A stretch of DNA of 64,000 bases from Euglena gracilis. Its lineage: Eukaryota > Euglenida > Euglenophyceae > Euglenales. This document shows, in pieces, positions 43,338 through 56,500 of this stretch (position 1 is its first letter; each line of letters opens with the position of its first letter). The DNA is taken from NCBI GenBank assembly GCA_039621445.1, contig CP154956.1, forward strand, positions 10,477,443-10,541,442. The letters run 5' to 3'. The position numbers were made by a program, and so were the translations under genes. Under the pieces are notes generated by a model, which was not told the origin of the DNA, ran no database searches, and worked only from the letters and a program-made list of their open reading frames with translations.

Positions 43338-43641
43338 GACGCTGAAACTGATGAACAGGCGGGTCCCTCTTCTGACCTCTTCCGAACCCGGATTGCGACC
43401 GAGGATCTCGTAAAAGGTGCGCCGTCGGCCTCTCTTAACTGCACGACCAAAATGTGTTTTCCCAGCAAATCGCACGTTCAGCCAGAAGATGATAATGAAA
43501 TTTGGTATGCAATGCATTTTCCCATCATGGACCTTCATGTGTTGAATATGCTCAGTTGTTGTTGCTGCTCAAACGATCCCAGGCAGAACCCTGACAAGTT
43601 CCCGATGAGCATTTCCCTGGCCGGATTGGGTTTCTATTTGA

Positions 43642-43680
<39 letters not shown>

Positions 43681-43950
43681 AATATTATCTATATATATAT
43701 TATATATATCTTCTATATATATATATATATATATCTATAAATATATATACATATATATATAGTATTATATATATGTATATGTATTATCATATGTATATGT
43801 ATATTATACATATACCTATACCATATACATATATATGTATATATATATATGTACATATATGTATATGTGTATATATGTGTGCATATATGTATATATACAG
43901 ACATATATGTAGACATATATATATATATACATAGATGAATATATTCATAT

Positions 43951-44025
<75 letters not shown>

Positions 44026-44180
44026 TTTTTCTATTTCTATTTGATATTTTTTATTTTTATATTTTTTCCTTGTGCATTTTTATGTGTTCTGAATTTCTAT
44101 ATGTTGCCAAAGAAACGTTGGGAAATGCACAACGACAGTGAACCATACTATTCTACTAATACATATATTTGATATATATA

Positions 44181-44227
<47 letters not shown>

Positions 44228-44233
44228 ATATGT

Positions 44234-44280
<47 letters not shown>

Positions 44281-44402
44281 TATATACATATACATATATA
44301 TATACATATATATGTGGGTATATATGTGTGTATATATATGTATATATAATACATATATATACATATATACATATATATACATATATATACATATATGCAT
44401 AT

Positions 44403-44465
<63 letters not shown>

Positions 44466-44466
44466 C

Positions 44467-44529
<63 letters not shown>

Positions 44530-47500
44530 TTTTTCTATTTCTATTTGATATTTTTTATTTTTATGTTTTTTCCTTGTGCATTTTCATGTGTTCTGAATTT
44601 CTATATGTTGCCAAAGAAACGTTGGGAAATGCACAACGACAGTGAACCATACTGGGACGTCCGCATTCTTTTTGAAGTATCCTTCTCAGAGACGCATGTG
44701 CAGGACCGCACACACACCTTTCCAGAATTCCTTTTTTTTTGTTCTAAGGAATGATCTCCCCAGTCACTGGAAGTGCAGCTTTGTTCCTGGTTCACACTCT
44801 CCCACAATAATTGCGTTCTTTCCTTGCTCTTCAGAAAAGATCATCAAACTCGATGATTTTGTTGTTGGAGAAGACGTCAATATTTATGGCAGGTCTGTAT
44901 TGTTGATTTACATCTGTTCGGAAATTGTTGGTATCCTGAGTGGCTTCTTCATGTACATCATAAACTCCACCACAAAAATGTAAGCATCACCCAAAATATA
45001 AACCCCCCAGGGGGTTTGGTTTTGCTGCCCCCCCCCCTTGATAGGGAGCTGGGTGCCTTTCAGGGGCGAAAAAACGGAAAAATTGGGCGGATACAGCGCT
45101 TTTTCGCCAGAAATGCTCCATTTTTGCATTATTGAAATTTTCGGGGAAGGTTGGAGGTACACCAAAAAAGTTGGCATAGAATTGGTGTTTGACTGCAGTC
45201 GAAGGCCGTCGACGTTTTTTATAGCCCACCCAAAAAAGCTTTTGGGGGAGTATTGCTATCCTTGTCCAATAACTTTTGGGGTGTGGGGTATTGATGCTGA
45301 TGTAGAATCCGGATTTGGTCTTTCAAAACCCAAATCAGGATATTGAGTGTGTTCACACGATGTCACGACCTGATATCCCATTTCAAAAATCAAAAGCTGA
45401 AAATTCTCATTTCCTCCCTGTTTCGCGCAACGGACGCAACCTACACAATTTTTTGTTTATTTTTGTTTGAATCTCCCAAGGTTTTTAGGTTTTGGAATTT
45501 GATAGATTTGATTGATCCCTTTTGCCAGCCAAAATATCGCGTCGTTAACTGGTGAACCCCGGACGCCAGTTGACAGAACCAACGGGAACTTTGATGGTGG
45601 ACTACAAAAATTTGGTGGTAGAATAATATATTTTGATGCCGGTATGGGAAATTTTGATTGCCCCCCCCCTTATATGTCTTGTTTTCCTTTTTTTCTCAGA
45701 AGCATGGGTTGTATGGGCATTGGTGTTGCTGCAAAAGATGCCAAGGCGGTCCGGACCCCCTGTTCATTGGGCAAGGGGGTTCATTGGACAAATGGGGGGG
45801 GGGGGGGGGGCAGGAATTTATAGAAGTTACACCCATTTTCATTTTCACAGAGATATCAACCAAATACATACAACAAGCAGGGGTCGCTTTCTGCCAGCTG
45901 CTATAATAAAACTTCATAACATCTCACAGCCGATTGGAGCTGGACAAAACGCATCACCCAACATACTTATACATTTGACCCCCCCCCGTGCTGGCCCCCC
46001 CCCCCCCTATGGTACCCCAACACCTAACTTTACCGAATTTTCAAAAATATTTCCTGAAAAAGACAGCCGGACAGCGTTTTTTGTGGCCCCGCATAATGAA
46101 ATATTGTAATAAATACAAACAATGCCCCCCAAAACACAGTTGGCAGAAGCCAAGCCTGATTATAGACAAAAAAAACAGACGTAGTTCTTTACAAATTCAT
46201 TTGAAAAGTGGTGTTGGTTTGCTCGCAACCCCCATGTATTGACCAGTCAAATCACCCCCACAAACCATCAAAAGCAGAGATTCCCCCACTCCTCTAACCC
46301 AAACCCCCCAAAAGGTCAATCCGCATCACAAGTTTTCGTTGATGATGTGGTTGGGAATGGGGTTTGTTTGGTGATTGTGTTATTTTGAGAAAGAATTTGG
46401 GATTTTGTGGGGGTGAGCCCAAATATTTGATGACCTGACCCATGTCATGACATCATGGGGGGTTGTGGACATTTGCGAAGTTGTGTTGGGGAGTGGGTTG
46501 CTGGGTTTGGGTGTTTTCCTTGTTTTTTGAAGGTTGGGAATGGGGTTTGTGTGTTGTGTGTTGCTGGTTGGGTTGGTTGTTTGTCGGGTTGGTTGGGGTC
46601 CGTGTGTTCATTGGGTCCATCGGCCGGAAAAAGGATTTGTTTTTTGTGGGGTGTGGTTATCAAAGGGTATTGTAGTTTTCCGTGGTTTTGGTTGTTTGGG
46701 GGGTTGTTGTGTGTGTGTGTGGCTTTGGGTTGGGTTGAGAAAAAAAGGGATCATTTTTTGTGGGTTGTGGTTTGGTCTTTTGGGTTGGGGGGGGGTGGTT
46801 GGGTTTGTTTGAAGCGACCCACTGGGTTGTTGGGGCGAATTTGATATCCCCAAGTAAGTCCTTTCTGAAAAATGTTGTGCATCAAAAAAATATTCCATAC
46901 ACTGTGTTCTGTTACAGTATCTGAGGAGTGTTCATTTTCTTATTCTAGTGAAAAGGTTGCGCATTTGCGCACACCGGCACATGGAAGTAGTTGTACCAGT
47001 CAAAGTGTTGGTGTGCGCAAATGCGCACACCAACACTGCTGTCCAATGCCAAAATCAGAGATTCTTTCACCACTCCTCTATTTGGCCCAGCCTGAACCCC
47101 CCAAAAAGGTCAATCCGCATAGATGTCTTCTTCGTCTGATGAAGTGGTTGGGAAGTGTCGAAAACACACAGTTCCCAAGGTGACGTGATTATGGTGATTA
47201 GGTATTTCGAGAAAGAATTCAGTTTTGTGGGGTGTGAGCCCAAGTGTGGGGAAAGTGACCCCCCGGGCTGTTAGGCCCAACCTGACCCAGGTCAATGACA
47301 TCATGGGTGGGGTAAGAACATCTGCACACCCACACCCCAGAGAGCAGGGAAAAAGATTGCTTTGCTCAATTTCGGGCTGTGCAGATTTTTGTTTGTTTTC
47401 CTGTTGGCGTTTTGGGGGATGCAGAAGGTTTCGTTGTTGCCCACGTGTTGCTGCTGCGGGACATTACTGGGAGTGTCGGGGATTGCCTCCTTCCCCCACC

Positions 47501-50500
47501 AAGGGATGTATGAGAAACCCTTCGGTTTTGAGGAAGGTGGTAGGGGTAAGATGGTAGGGGGGGGGGGTTGCTGAGTTCCATGTGTAAGCACGAAGCTTAC
47601 CTGTGGGAAAAATGGGGTCACCCCCTCTTGGGTAGGCCCATGCAATCCAAGGTTTCCGTCTGAACCGACTCCCACCCTGGGAAGTTGTCTTAAAGGCAAG
47701 TATCCCTTGTGGTGAGTCCCAATTTTGCGTCCAGCCTGGGTTACGCCTGTTTTAATGGTCCGACAGGTCCAAAAAAGGGCATCATAAACCTGGGTCCATC
47801 GGCCCGCAAGAAAAAGTGCATTCTGGAAATAATTTTCCGGGGTTGCCGAATTATCAAAAGGGCTTTGTAGGATATTTCAAGCCAGTGTATGTGTGTGTGT
47901 TCAACGCCCTCTCTGATGGTTCTTGGCTTCCCCGGCGACTCCATAGGTTGCCAAAGGTAGAGCCCATAATCCACAGCACCTTTCTTTGACCAGTAAAATG
48001 TCCTGCCTTCGGGTATTTTGGTTCTCCCGCAAAATAAAATAAAAACTCCCTGCCTGGCATGCATGAGATATGGCTAAGTCACCCCAAAGCAGTGCTGCAG
48101 GTTTCCGACTCGGCCATTTTCAGACATTTCGGGTCGAAAAATCAGTTTTGCCAAAAAAAAATGTTTCTCGAACGTGATGGGGAACCAAAGGAAATGTCTG
48201 GGAACTTTTTTTTAAAAAAAAGCCCTAGGAACGCCCATGTGCCTGTAAATTGATTTTTCCAAAACGCTCCGCCCCGGCCCGAAAAATGGCCGTTCTTCGG
48301 CCGATTCTCGGCTCTCTTTGGGCCCAAAAAATCGCGAAATGCCAAGTACATCGAAAACGAAGCACAGTTGAGCAACAATGAACGGCTGGGTCGGCCCGCT
48401 GGGCCAGGCAAAGGCCGAGCCTCCAGGCATGCCAGCCTGGGCCGGGCCGGGCCGGGCTTGGCCGCCAGACCACCGGACGACCACCGGACCACCGGGCCAG
48501 GCCGACAGCCGGGCCAAGTCGGTCGGCCGGGCATGTCTGGGCCGATGTTCGACCGAGCCGACGACCGGGCATGTTGCTTTTGAAAGCAAAGGGTTCAGCG
48601 CCAACCAAACCCTGGTCCGCCCCCTCCCCTAGATGTTGGGGGGCGGGGGGTGTCCAGGCCCCCTATCCCCAACCTTGGCAGGTTCCACCAGAAGCCAAAA
48701 AATCTTCCGTCAAAGTGCATACCTTCTTTCCCTTTCATTTTTAATCATATGTATTTTTTCCTGATATTTTGGAGTTTCAATACGGAAAATGTGGTCATAA
48801 ATTCAAAAGTTGAGCCTTTCTGGATTTTTTTCAACAAAACATCAGGTTTTGACGTGTTGCCCCCCCAGGGCTTCCCAGTCATCCCTGCTCCCACACAAAA
48901 AAAACATTTTTGGTTAAAAAATCATTTTATCTGTGACCCCCCCCCCATTTCGACCGACCCCCGTGTATACTCTCTTGCATCCCGTGATGAACACCAAGGA
49001 ACACAAAAAAGCACAAAATTGGTCGCTATAAACACATTTTGGCGTGATGTGAACAGACGAGTTGTTGTTCATTGGGGGTGGACGACGAAACGAGGGAGAG
49101 CCCCCCCCCCAGAGTCATTTTGCCGAGCATGGCGGGCATGGCACCGAACAGGCAAAGCCTCCTCCAGTAGTCCCCATCCGGCCCTCCAATCCCTGGGCCG
49201 CCCACAGGACGTACCACATCGTGGACAGCGACGCGGGGACCCGCGACTTTTTGGAGTCCTTGGGGGAGCCCCTCGCCGCGCCCTCACCGTACCCTGATTC
49301 CCAGGCCGGGACAGAATTCGGTGATGCGCTCGCAAAGTGGAGTGGTTGTGTGCGTGATGGTGGATGTGCTACGCATTTCTGCTAATGTTATCCGGAATCA
49401 CAATTTTTGTGGGTGTGTCCTGCTGGTACGTTCTCGATATTGGTTGGTTTTTTTTGTGGGAATTCACGTGATTCGGTTTCGAAAATCCCCGCCCCACTGA
49501 GATTATTCACAGTTTGGTGGGTTCACGTCTTTATTCGTTTGTTGTATAATTGTTATCTTATGAGCCTTTATTATTTACTGTTTATTCTGTCATCCACGGC
49601 CTGAACAGCCTGAATTGGACCCATATTTTACGGAGTTCCGTGCTCAACTGGACAACCACAGCAGCAAGCGTCGAATGAACCCAGAGGACCGAGATCTGAA
49701 GATGAGCATCGAGCAACATGTGAAGGTTCCCAGCGTCCTTTATGTGTCACCGGTCGGCATTTATGTCAATTTACGCAAAGTCACTGGATATATGAGAGTT
49801 AGTTAACCTGTTGTGCATTCGACCTTGTTACAATACCCCCTGGGTGGAATAACTGTGGTGGCAGACATGGCTTGTCTGACCCACCAGTTTTTCCAACTGG
49901 ACAAGAAGGACTCTTTTAGCCTGGGTGAGAGTGAGGTTTCTTTTCATTCATTTGCCGAAGGAGAAAGGTGCCTCAAACCCCAATTCTTTCAGCATTTCTT
50001 TTTGATTTTTCCCTTCAAAAAGTGGTTGGGTCCTCTGCGGAAGCTGAGTTGGTTCGCAGTAAAAACAAACCAACACACGCCGATTCCCCTATCGTTTTGT
50101 CCATTCATAAAGAAAATGAGTTTTTGGTGCGAAGTGTAAACGTTTGGCTGGACCCGAACCCAAAACCCAAAACCCCTGCGGCCTAGGACCAGGGTGGGTG
50201 GCCGAGTTCCGGCAGTCAGGCGGCCTCCCCCGTGGGATGGCCGAGATTCGCACTGCCCCCCCCCCCTGTCGAGGCGGGACCTCGACCACTTTGTGGTGCG
50301 GTAAAAAGGAAGCCAGTGGCAGCGTGTTCTTTCTCCTTCTTCCCCTGGCGCTTCACGCCGGCCGGGAAGTCGGCTCACCTTTGGCCCTGATGTTTGAAAC
50401 CCCGTTTGAATCCCCTGGGAGGTGTTGTGGACTGTCTTAGACAGAAGACCCTGGGAGGGACCGGGTGTTGGGCTGGATGTTGTTACAGCGCACACAAACA

Positions 50501-50522
50501 CCCACACACACGCGCGCGCGCC

Positions 50523-50567
<45 letters not shown>

Positions 50568-53500
50568 CAGAGTGGGCATGCCCCTCTGGGGGGGCAGGGA
50601 TAGATGGAAAGCCATTCAGTTTTGAGGTCCCCCCCATGTCCAATGAATATGTGTCTGTACCGTCTAGAGTGTCACCATATCCTTTTTTGTACACAATGAG
50701 TGAACCCCCATGCCCAATGAACGTCCCGGACGTTCGTCTTTACCCCCCTGAGATTTTGTCCGTACCCCTACCCCCCACCTTGACTGGTTCCAAGATACAG
50801 CAAATTTTTTCTTCCAGCGCACAGCGCCAGAAAATGAACAAAAAAAAATGCCTTTTTCCCTCACTTTTGACATGTTGCGCATTTTTGGATGGCTTCGTGT
50901 TTCCACATGAAAAGTGGTCAAAAAATTTCAAAATAAACGACCATTTTCAAAAAAAATCAGGGATTTTTGTATTTTTTTTTGGCTTGGTGTCCGGCCCTTT
51001 TCTGGTCCATAAAACCGAACTATTTCCCATCCCTTCAGTTTCAAACTTTGGGGGGGGGGTCCGACCCACCCAATCCCTCCGTTTTGGGAGGGAGGGTCCG
51101 ACCCCACCAGGCTTCCCATACATCTTGCTCTTCAGTTCTAAAAACAGTCCCTGGCTGCGGTTTCTCGGGGGGGGGGGGGGTGTCGATCACAACCCCATCC
51201 CTCCCCTGGCAGGGCTACACCACGATGCACTACCCGGAGGCAGTGGCCCGGTTCCGCAAATTCCTCGCGGACGACAAGACGGTGCTGGCCTTCGACGCCA
51301 TCTGGGAGGACCGAGACATGCCCCACGGCGACCTCAGGTCCTCAGGACCGCCCGTCCATTGCCGAGAGGTGGTTCTCCGTTTTGGGGGGTGAAATGATTT
51401 TTGATTTTATTTGGGCTCAGGTTTCGACCGTTTATGAGCCCAGGGAGACCCTGGAAAATGGTTTCTCCCCTGCCGGTTTACACCAGAACAGCTGCTTTTT
51501 AAAGACTTTTTTTGTTTGGGTTTTAGGTATTGGCCAATTTTGCAGGTGTGGTATTTTTTGGCGGTAATTGAAATATGATTTAAGGTTTTAATATGTGTGT
51601 CTGAGTCTGCATGCATACACACCCACACATTCAGTGCTCACAACGCACGCGTGCACCTTTGGTGTGCAATGTATTAAGCACACATTGCATGCACGTGTGT
51701 ATGCGCACACACACATGCGCACGCACGCACACACATATGGCAGGACATTCGAGATCCGGTATTACCTATGGGATGACACCGTGGAGGTTTTGGAGCGCTT
51801 GAAGCCGAACAGTGGCCGGGACGAGACACGGGCTTTTGTCCAGCGGTGTGTGTGGGGGGGTGTTGGTGTGGGTGTGTGTTGTGTGTGTGGGTGTGTGTTG
51901 TGTGTGTGGGTGTGTGGGTGTGTGTTGTGCGCGCGCGTGCGGGTGTGTTGTGTGTTGTGTGTTGTGTGTACGGGTGTGTTGTGTGTTGTGTGTGGGGTGT
52001 GGGGTGGGGGGTGGGGGGTTGGTGGGGGGTCAAAAAATTGGGAGTGTCCTCATACTTTTTTAATTTATTTTCTTTCCCTGCATTGCTCTCCATTCCAACC
52101 TTACCATTGTTGTTGTTTGTTGTTGTTTGCTTTTCGTCATCGCTGTTGTTGGCTTTCTTTTTAAATTCCATGGTGTGCTATTTCGCTCAACGTCAGATGT
52201 TTCCAGGTGGCAGCCTGCATTTTTGTCTTGTAAGTTTGTGATCCGTGGTTTTGCTTTTTCGACAGATTTATTAATTATGTTTTATTGTATTTCTATTTCT
52301 TCCGCTGCAAAGGCGTCGACTGGCGAAGGAGAGGGAGAATTCCAATTACGACCTGACCTTCAGCCGGCCCAATGTGGCCTCTAACGAGCCGGGCGTGTAT
52401 TACAGCCCAGAGGATTTCATGGTCGGTGTGCATTCAGCCCGTGATGGGAGCGAGGAGCAGTTCAGGCGGACAAACATTTAAAAAAGTACACAAAGAAGTA
52501 ATATCATCAGAACTCACCCCCGTCAAATATGTTTAACCAGACCTAAAATCTTTCGTAAGAAGCTTTCGAAGATGGGAAGGGCAGCACATGAACAAACCCA
52601 AGATATCAAATGGACCAAACAATATGGTGGTTTGTCTGTCCCGTTATTTCTTTGCTTCCCAGGCGCATATATCAACGTCTATGGCCGGCCATTACGTCTG
52701 GTGGCCTGTGACCCTTTCACTCGCCACTTCTACCGCGTGCATTTAAATATTGGTGTGCCTGGTCCCCAGCATTAGCATAAAGAAATAAGTATGGTCATCA
52801 TCCAATGGACCATGATTTCAGGTAAATGAATTTACAAATTGTCGTCCCGTTGAAGGAACAGGTCAGTGCTGTCAGTTCCTTTTGTTAGAGTCAGTGTGTG
52901 TTAACTTGACCTATGAAAACAATGCCATGTGTCGCATTTGGTGGACTAGAAACACCACTGGTGCTTGTCCCCTTGGTCTCTTGAGACAAATACGCACTGC
53001 AGCTTGCCTTCCACCCCCTTTGTGTCTGTGTTCTATTTCGCCCTCCCTGCTATCGCAGACCAGGGCATCCCCATAGACGTCGACCGAGAATACGGGCTAC
53101 AGGCAAAAGAGACCGCGCCAAACTACCCATACCGAGGCCGGTTCACTGAGAAGTTTTAATTGTATGCCACAAAGTAAATTGGAAGAAATATACAACGGAA
53201 AGTAATATTAAAACCCCACCCCCCATTTATAACCCCCCCACTTTTAAACCCCCTCCCCTCAGGGCGACCAACGAACCCGGAATTTATAACCCCCCTTGGG
53301 AAAGGACAATGAAAACTGCCGGGAACGATTATTTCGGCCGCAAAAACCACCCAAAACCTGATTTTTTGCGACATTTTTTTTTGAGACCAACCATCAGCAA
53401 AAATGCCATTTGCCAAAAATGCCAATTTCGGGGGGTTTTGGAGGTCATTTTGGGGGGTCGGATTTTCACCAACAATTCCGGGACCTATAAACCCTCTCCC

Positions 53501-56500
53501 ACCTGTAAACCCCCCTTCGGCCGACCAACCAAACCGGATCCCATTAACCCCGGGGGGTTTATAAGTGGGGGGGGGGGTCCGCATTGCTAAAGTTCCTCAT
53601 TAACCCCGGGATGACTGCCCGCCCGTGAGGATTGAGTTGTGACCCAGGAACGTTGGCTTTGGACGGGGCCCCAAAGGTATTGCTCCCCCTTCTCCGTTTT
53701 GCAGTCCAACAGTGGACCCCCAAAGAATCAATGAACCCTGCTACGACTGCTTCGAGAGTTGGCTTGGTAGGTTTGAGCCAGTGGACCCCCCGGGGGATGT
53801 TCCTCGTGGTTTTCAAGAGTTTCTGGCCTTTCTGTGATCTTTTGATGGGTTGGTGGGTCTTCAAAAGAAAAAGATGGAGGTCAGTGGGTGGGTTTGATCA
53901 CACGTGCATATGGGGGTATTAAAATTGAGGATATCTGAAAACCCACCGCCCAGATTTTCAGGATGTTCATATTCATGATACAATGCCTCATATATTTTCC
54001 CCCCAAAGCCGTTGCCAGCCCTGCGCGACGTTGGGTGTGCCCGAGATGGCAAAACACTGGCCACCTTGTGGACTTTGCGCTGGTTTTGGCCCGCCTGGCA
54101 CACGACAGTGCCCACTTTTGGGGCAGGTCCACACCTGCTTTTAAAAAAAATATGCCAATATAACTATTATTTTACAATACATAATATAATAAATCAAAAT
54201 AACATACGTATGGTATAATATACGCAATGCGATATATGATATATGTTATATAGTATAATATGTATAATACATGTATGTATAATATAATAAAACAACACAA
54301 ACAACAAACAAACACAAACAACAATACAATACAATACAATACAATACAATGGAATACAATACAATACAATACAATGCAATACAACGCAATACAATACAAT
54401 ACAATACATACAATACAATACAATACAATACAATACAATACAACGCAATACAATACAATACAAAACAATACAATAATACAATACATACAATACAATACAA
54501 TACATACAATACAATACAATACAATACAATGCAATATAATACAACACAATACAGGGAATACAATACAATACAACAATACAATATAAAAGGAGATAGAAGA
54601 GAATAAAATATAATAAAGAAAATATAAGAGAGAAGAGAAAAAGAGAATCTAATCGAATCAAGAGAATATACAATAGCGAATATAATAAAGGAATAATAAA
54701 AGGAGAGAAGAGAAGAGATAATAGAATATAATACAAATAAGAATACAGACATAGAGCATATCAGATCATAGCAGAATCATATCAGAGATCATATCATATC
54801 AGAGAACATAAGAGAATACAAGACATACAAGAGAAGAGATAAATATAAGAGAAGAGAATAATATAAAGAATATAGAGATATATAATAGAATAGATATAGA
54901 TAATAATATAATATAATAAGAGAATTAGAAAGAAGAGATAATATAATATAGAGAAGAGATAATAAGAGAATAAATAGAAGAGAATATAATATATATATAT
55001 ATATATATATATAGATATAATATATATAGAGATATAATATATAAGAGAATATAATATAATATATATATATAATATAATATAAATATAATATAATATGAGA
55101 GAATATAATATAATATAATGTAATACAATATAATATAATATTTTAATACATAATAGAATATAATGTAATGTAACATAATGTAATGTGATGCAATGCAATG
55201 TAATACAATGCAATAATGTAATGTAATGTAATGTAAAACCCCAAAAAATAAGGCCCCCTTGGCCGGTTCGAGCAAAAATCCATGAAATGGACCCTCCCCT
55301 CATAAATGAAACCCTGCCGGCGCGAAGCGCCGGATTTTTGAAAAATGGGACATTTGGGGGGTTTAAATCTGCCAGTTTGGAACAGTTTTCACACAATTCA
55401 GCGTATTTTCTCCTATTTGTTTGGCGCGGAGCGCCGAATTTTCCAAAAATTTGAATTTCGGGGGGCATTTTTGGACATTTTGGGGGGTCGAAATTTTTTC
55501 CAGCTAAAATCCATGAAGTGGACCCCCCATGAATAAGACCGCCCTCGGGCTTTCCAGCAACTGACCCATGAAATGGACCCGGGGTCTCATTTTGGGGGGT
55601 TAATGCAATGTAACGAAATATATTAAAACCAACAGGCCACCGGGCCCGGGCCACGCCGCCCCACAACGGCTACGGCACGGAGGAGGACAGCCTCGGCAAC
55701 TGGCGCAACATCATGCTGAAGCCGCCGAAGACCGACCTGAAGAAGTGGATGGAGCTGGACGGCGCTGTTCTGAAGTGTGGCTGTTATCACGCAACTGTGC
55801 ATTTCTTATGTTTATTCATTTTCCGTTCTGTTTTCCTGCGTTGTTTTTTATTTGCTTATTTTTAGGGTTTTTTTAAAATTACATTCATTATATTACACAT
55901 ACTATGTATTGTGTGTATTATTTATGTCATATATTCTTATATGACATTATTTTGCATTTTTTTTTACAAAATGTTCAAAAAAATTCATCCAATAATACCC
56001 ATATAACCATTTTGTGTTCCTTGTTTTTTTTTATTTTTTTATTTTCTTATGTTTCGTATTTTCTTTCTTTCAATTCCTTATGTTTTATTGCTTACATTTT
56101 TTGAAGTCTGATGCCATTGTGCTCGGACTGGCCACACACAGGGTGGGCAGCCAGCCAGCTTTGTGGAGGACTGTGGGAAGCAGCTTCCTCATTAAACAAC
56201 GCCCCCCTTCCCCAAGAAGTCATAGAGTTTTTAATGTTTCACCAAGGAATGCAACCCCCTGCACACCAGGTTTTCCATCCACCCCCCCCCCCGTCCCACA
56301 AATCCAGATGTGTGGCGCGTCACTTTCGACAAAGGTCGTTTTTTTTTACTTTACAAAAGGCAGTGGTTCATAGTATTATGATTGGCATATGTATTATTTA
56401 TTCATTAGTATTTAGGAAAATGTTTTATTTTTTGGTAGTAGTATTATCAGTATATGTATTATTTATTGATTAGTATACTTATTAGGAAATGTATTGTTCG

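Noticed and set aside
44590-44700. [18 protein letters not shown] as an EFHC exon
   Set aside because: Most of it lies in the AT-rich segment duplicated at 44024, it has no acceptor, and exon 6 joins exon 7 in phase without it.
50160-50280. tRNA-like GGGTGGCCGAGTTCCGG with a downstream B box
   Set aside because: The B box is poor, stems do not pair and no flanking duplication was found.
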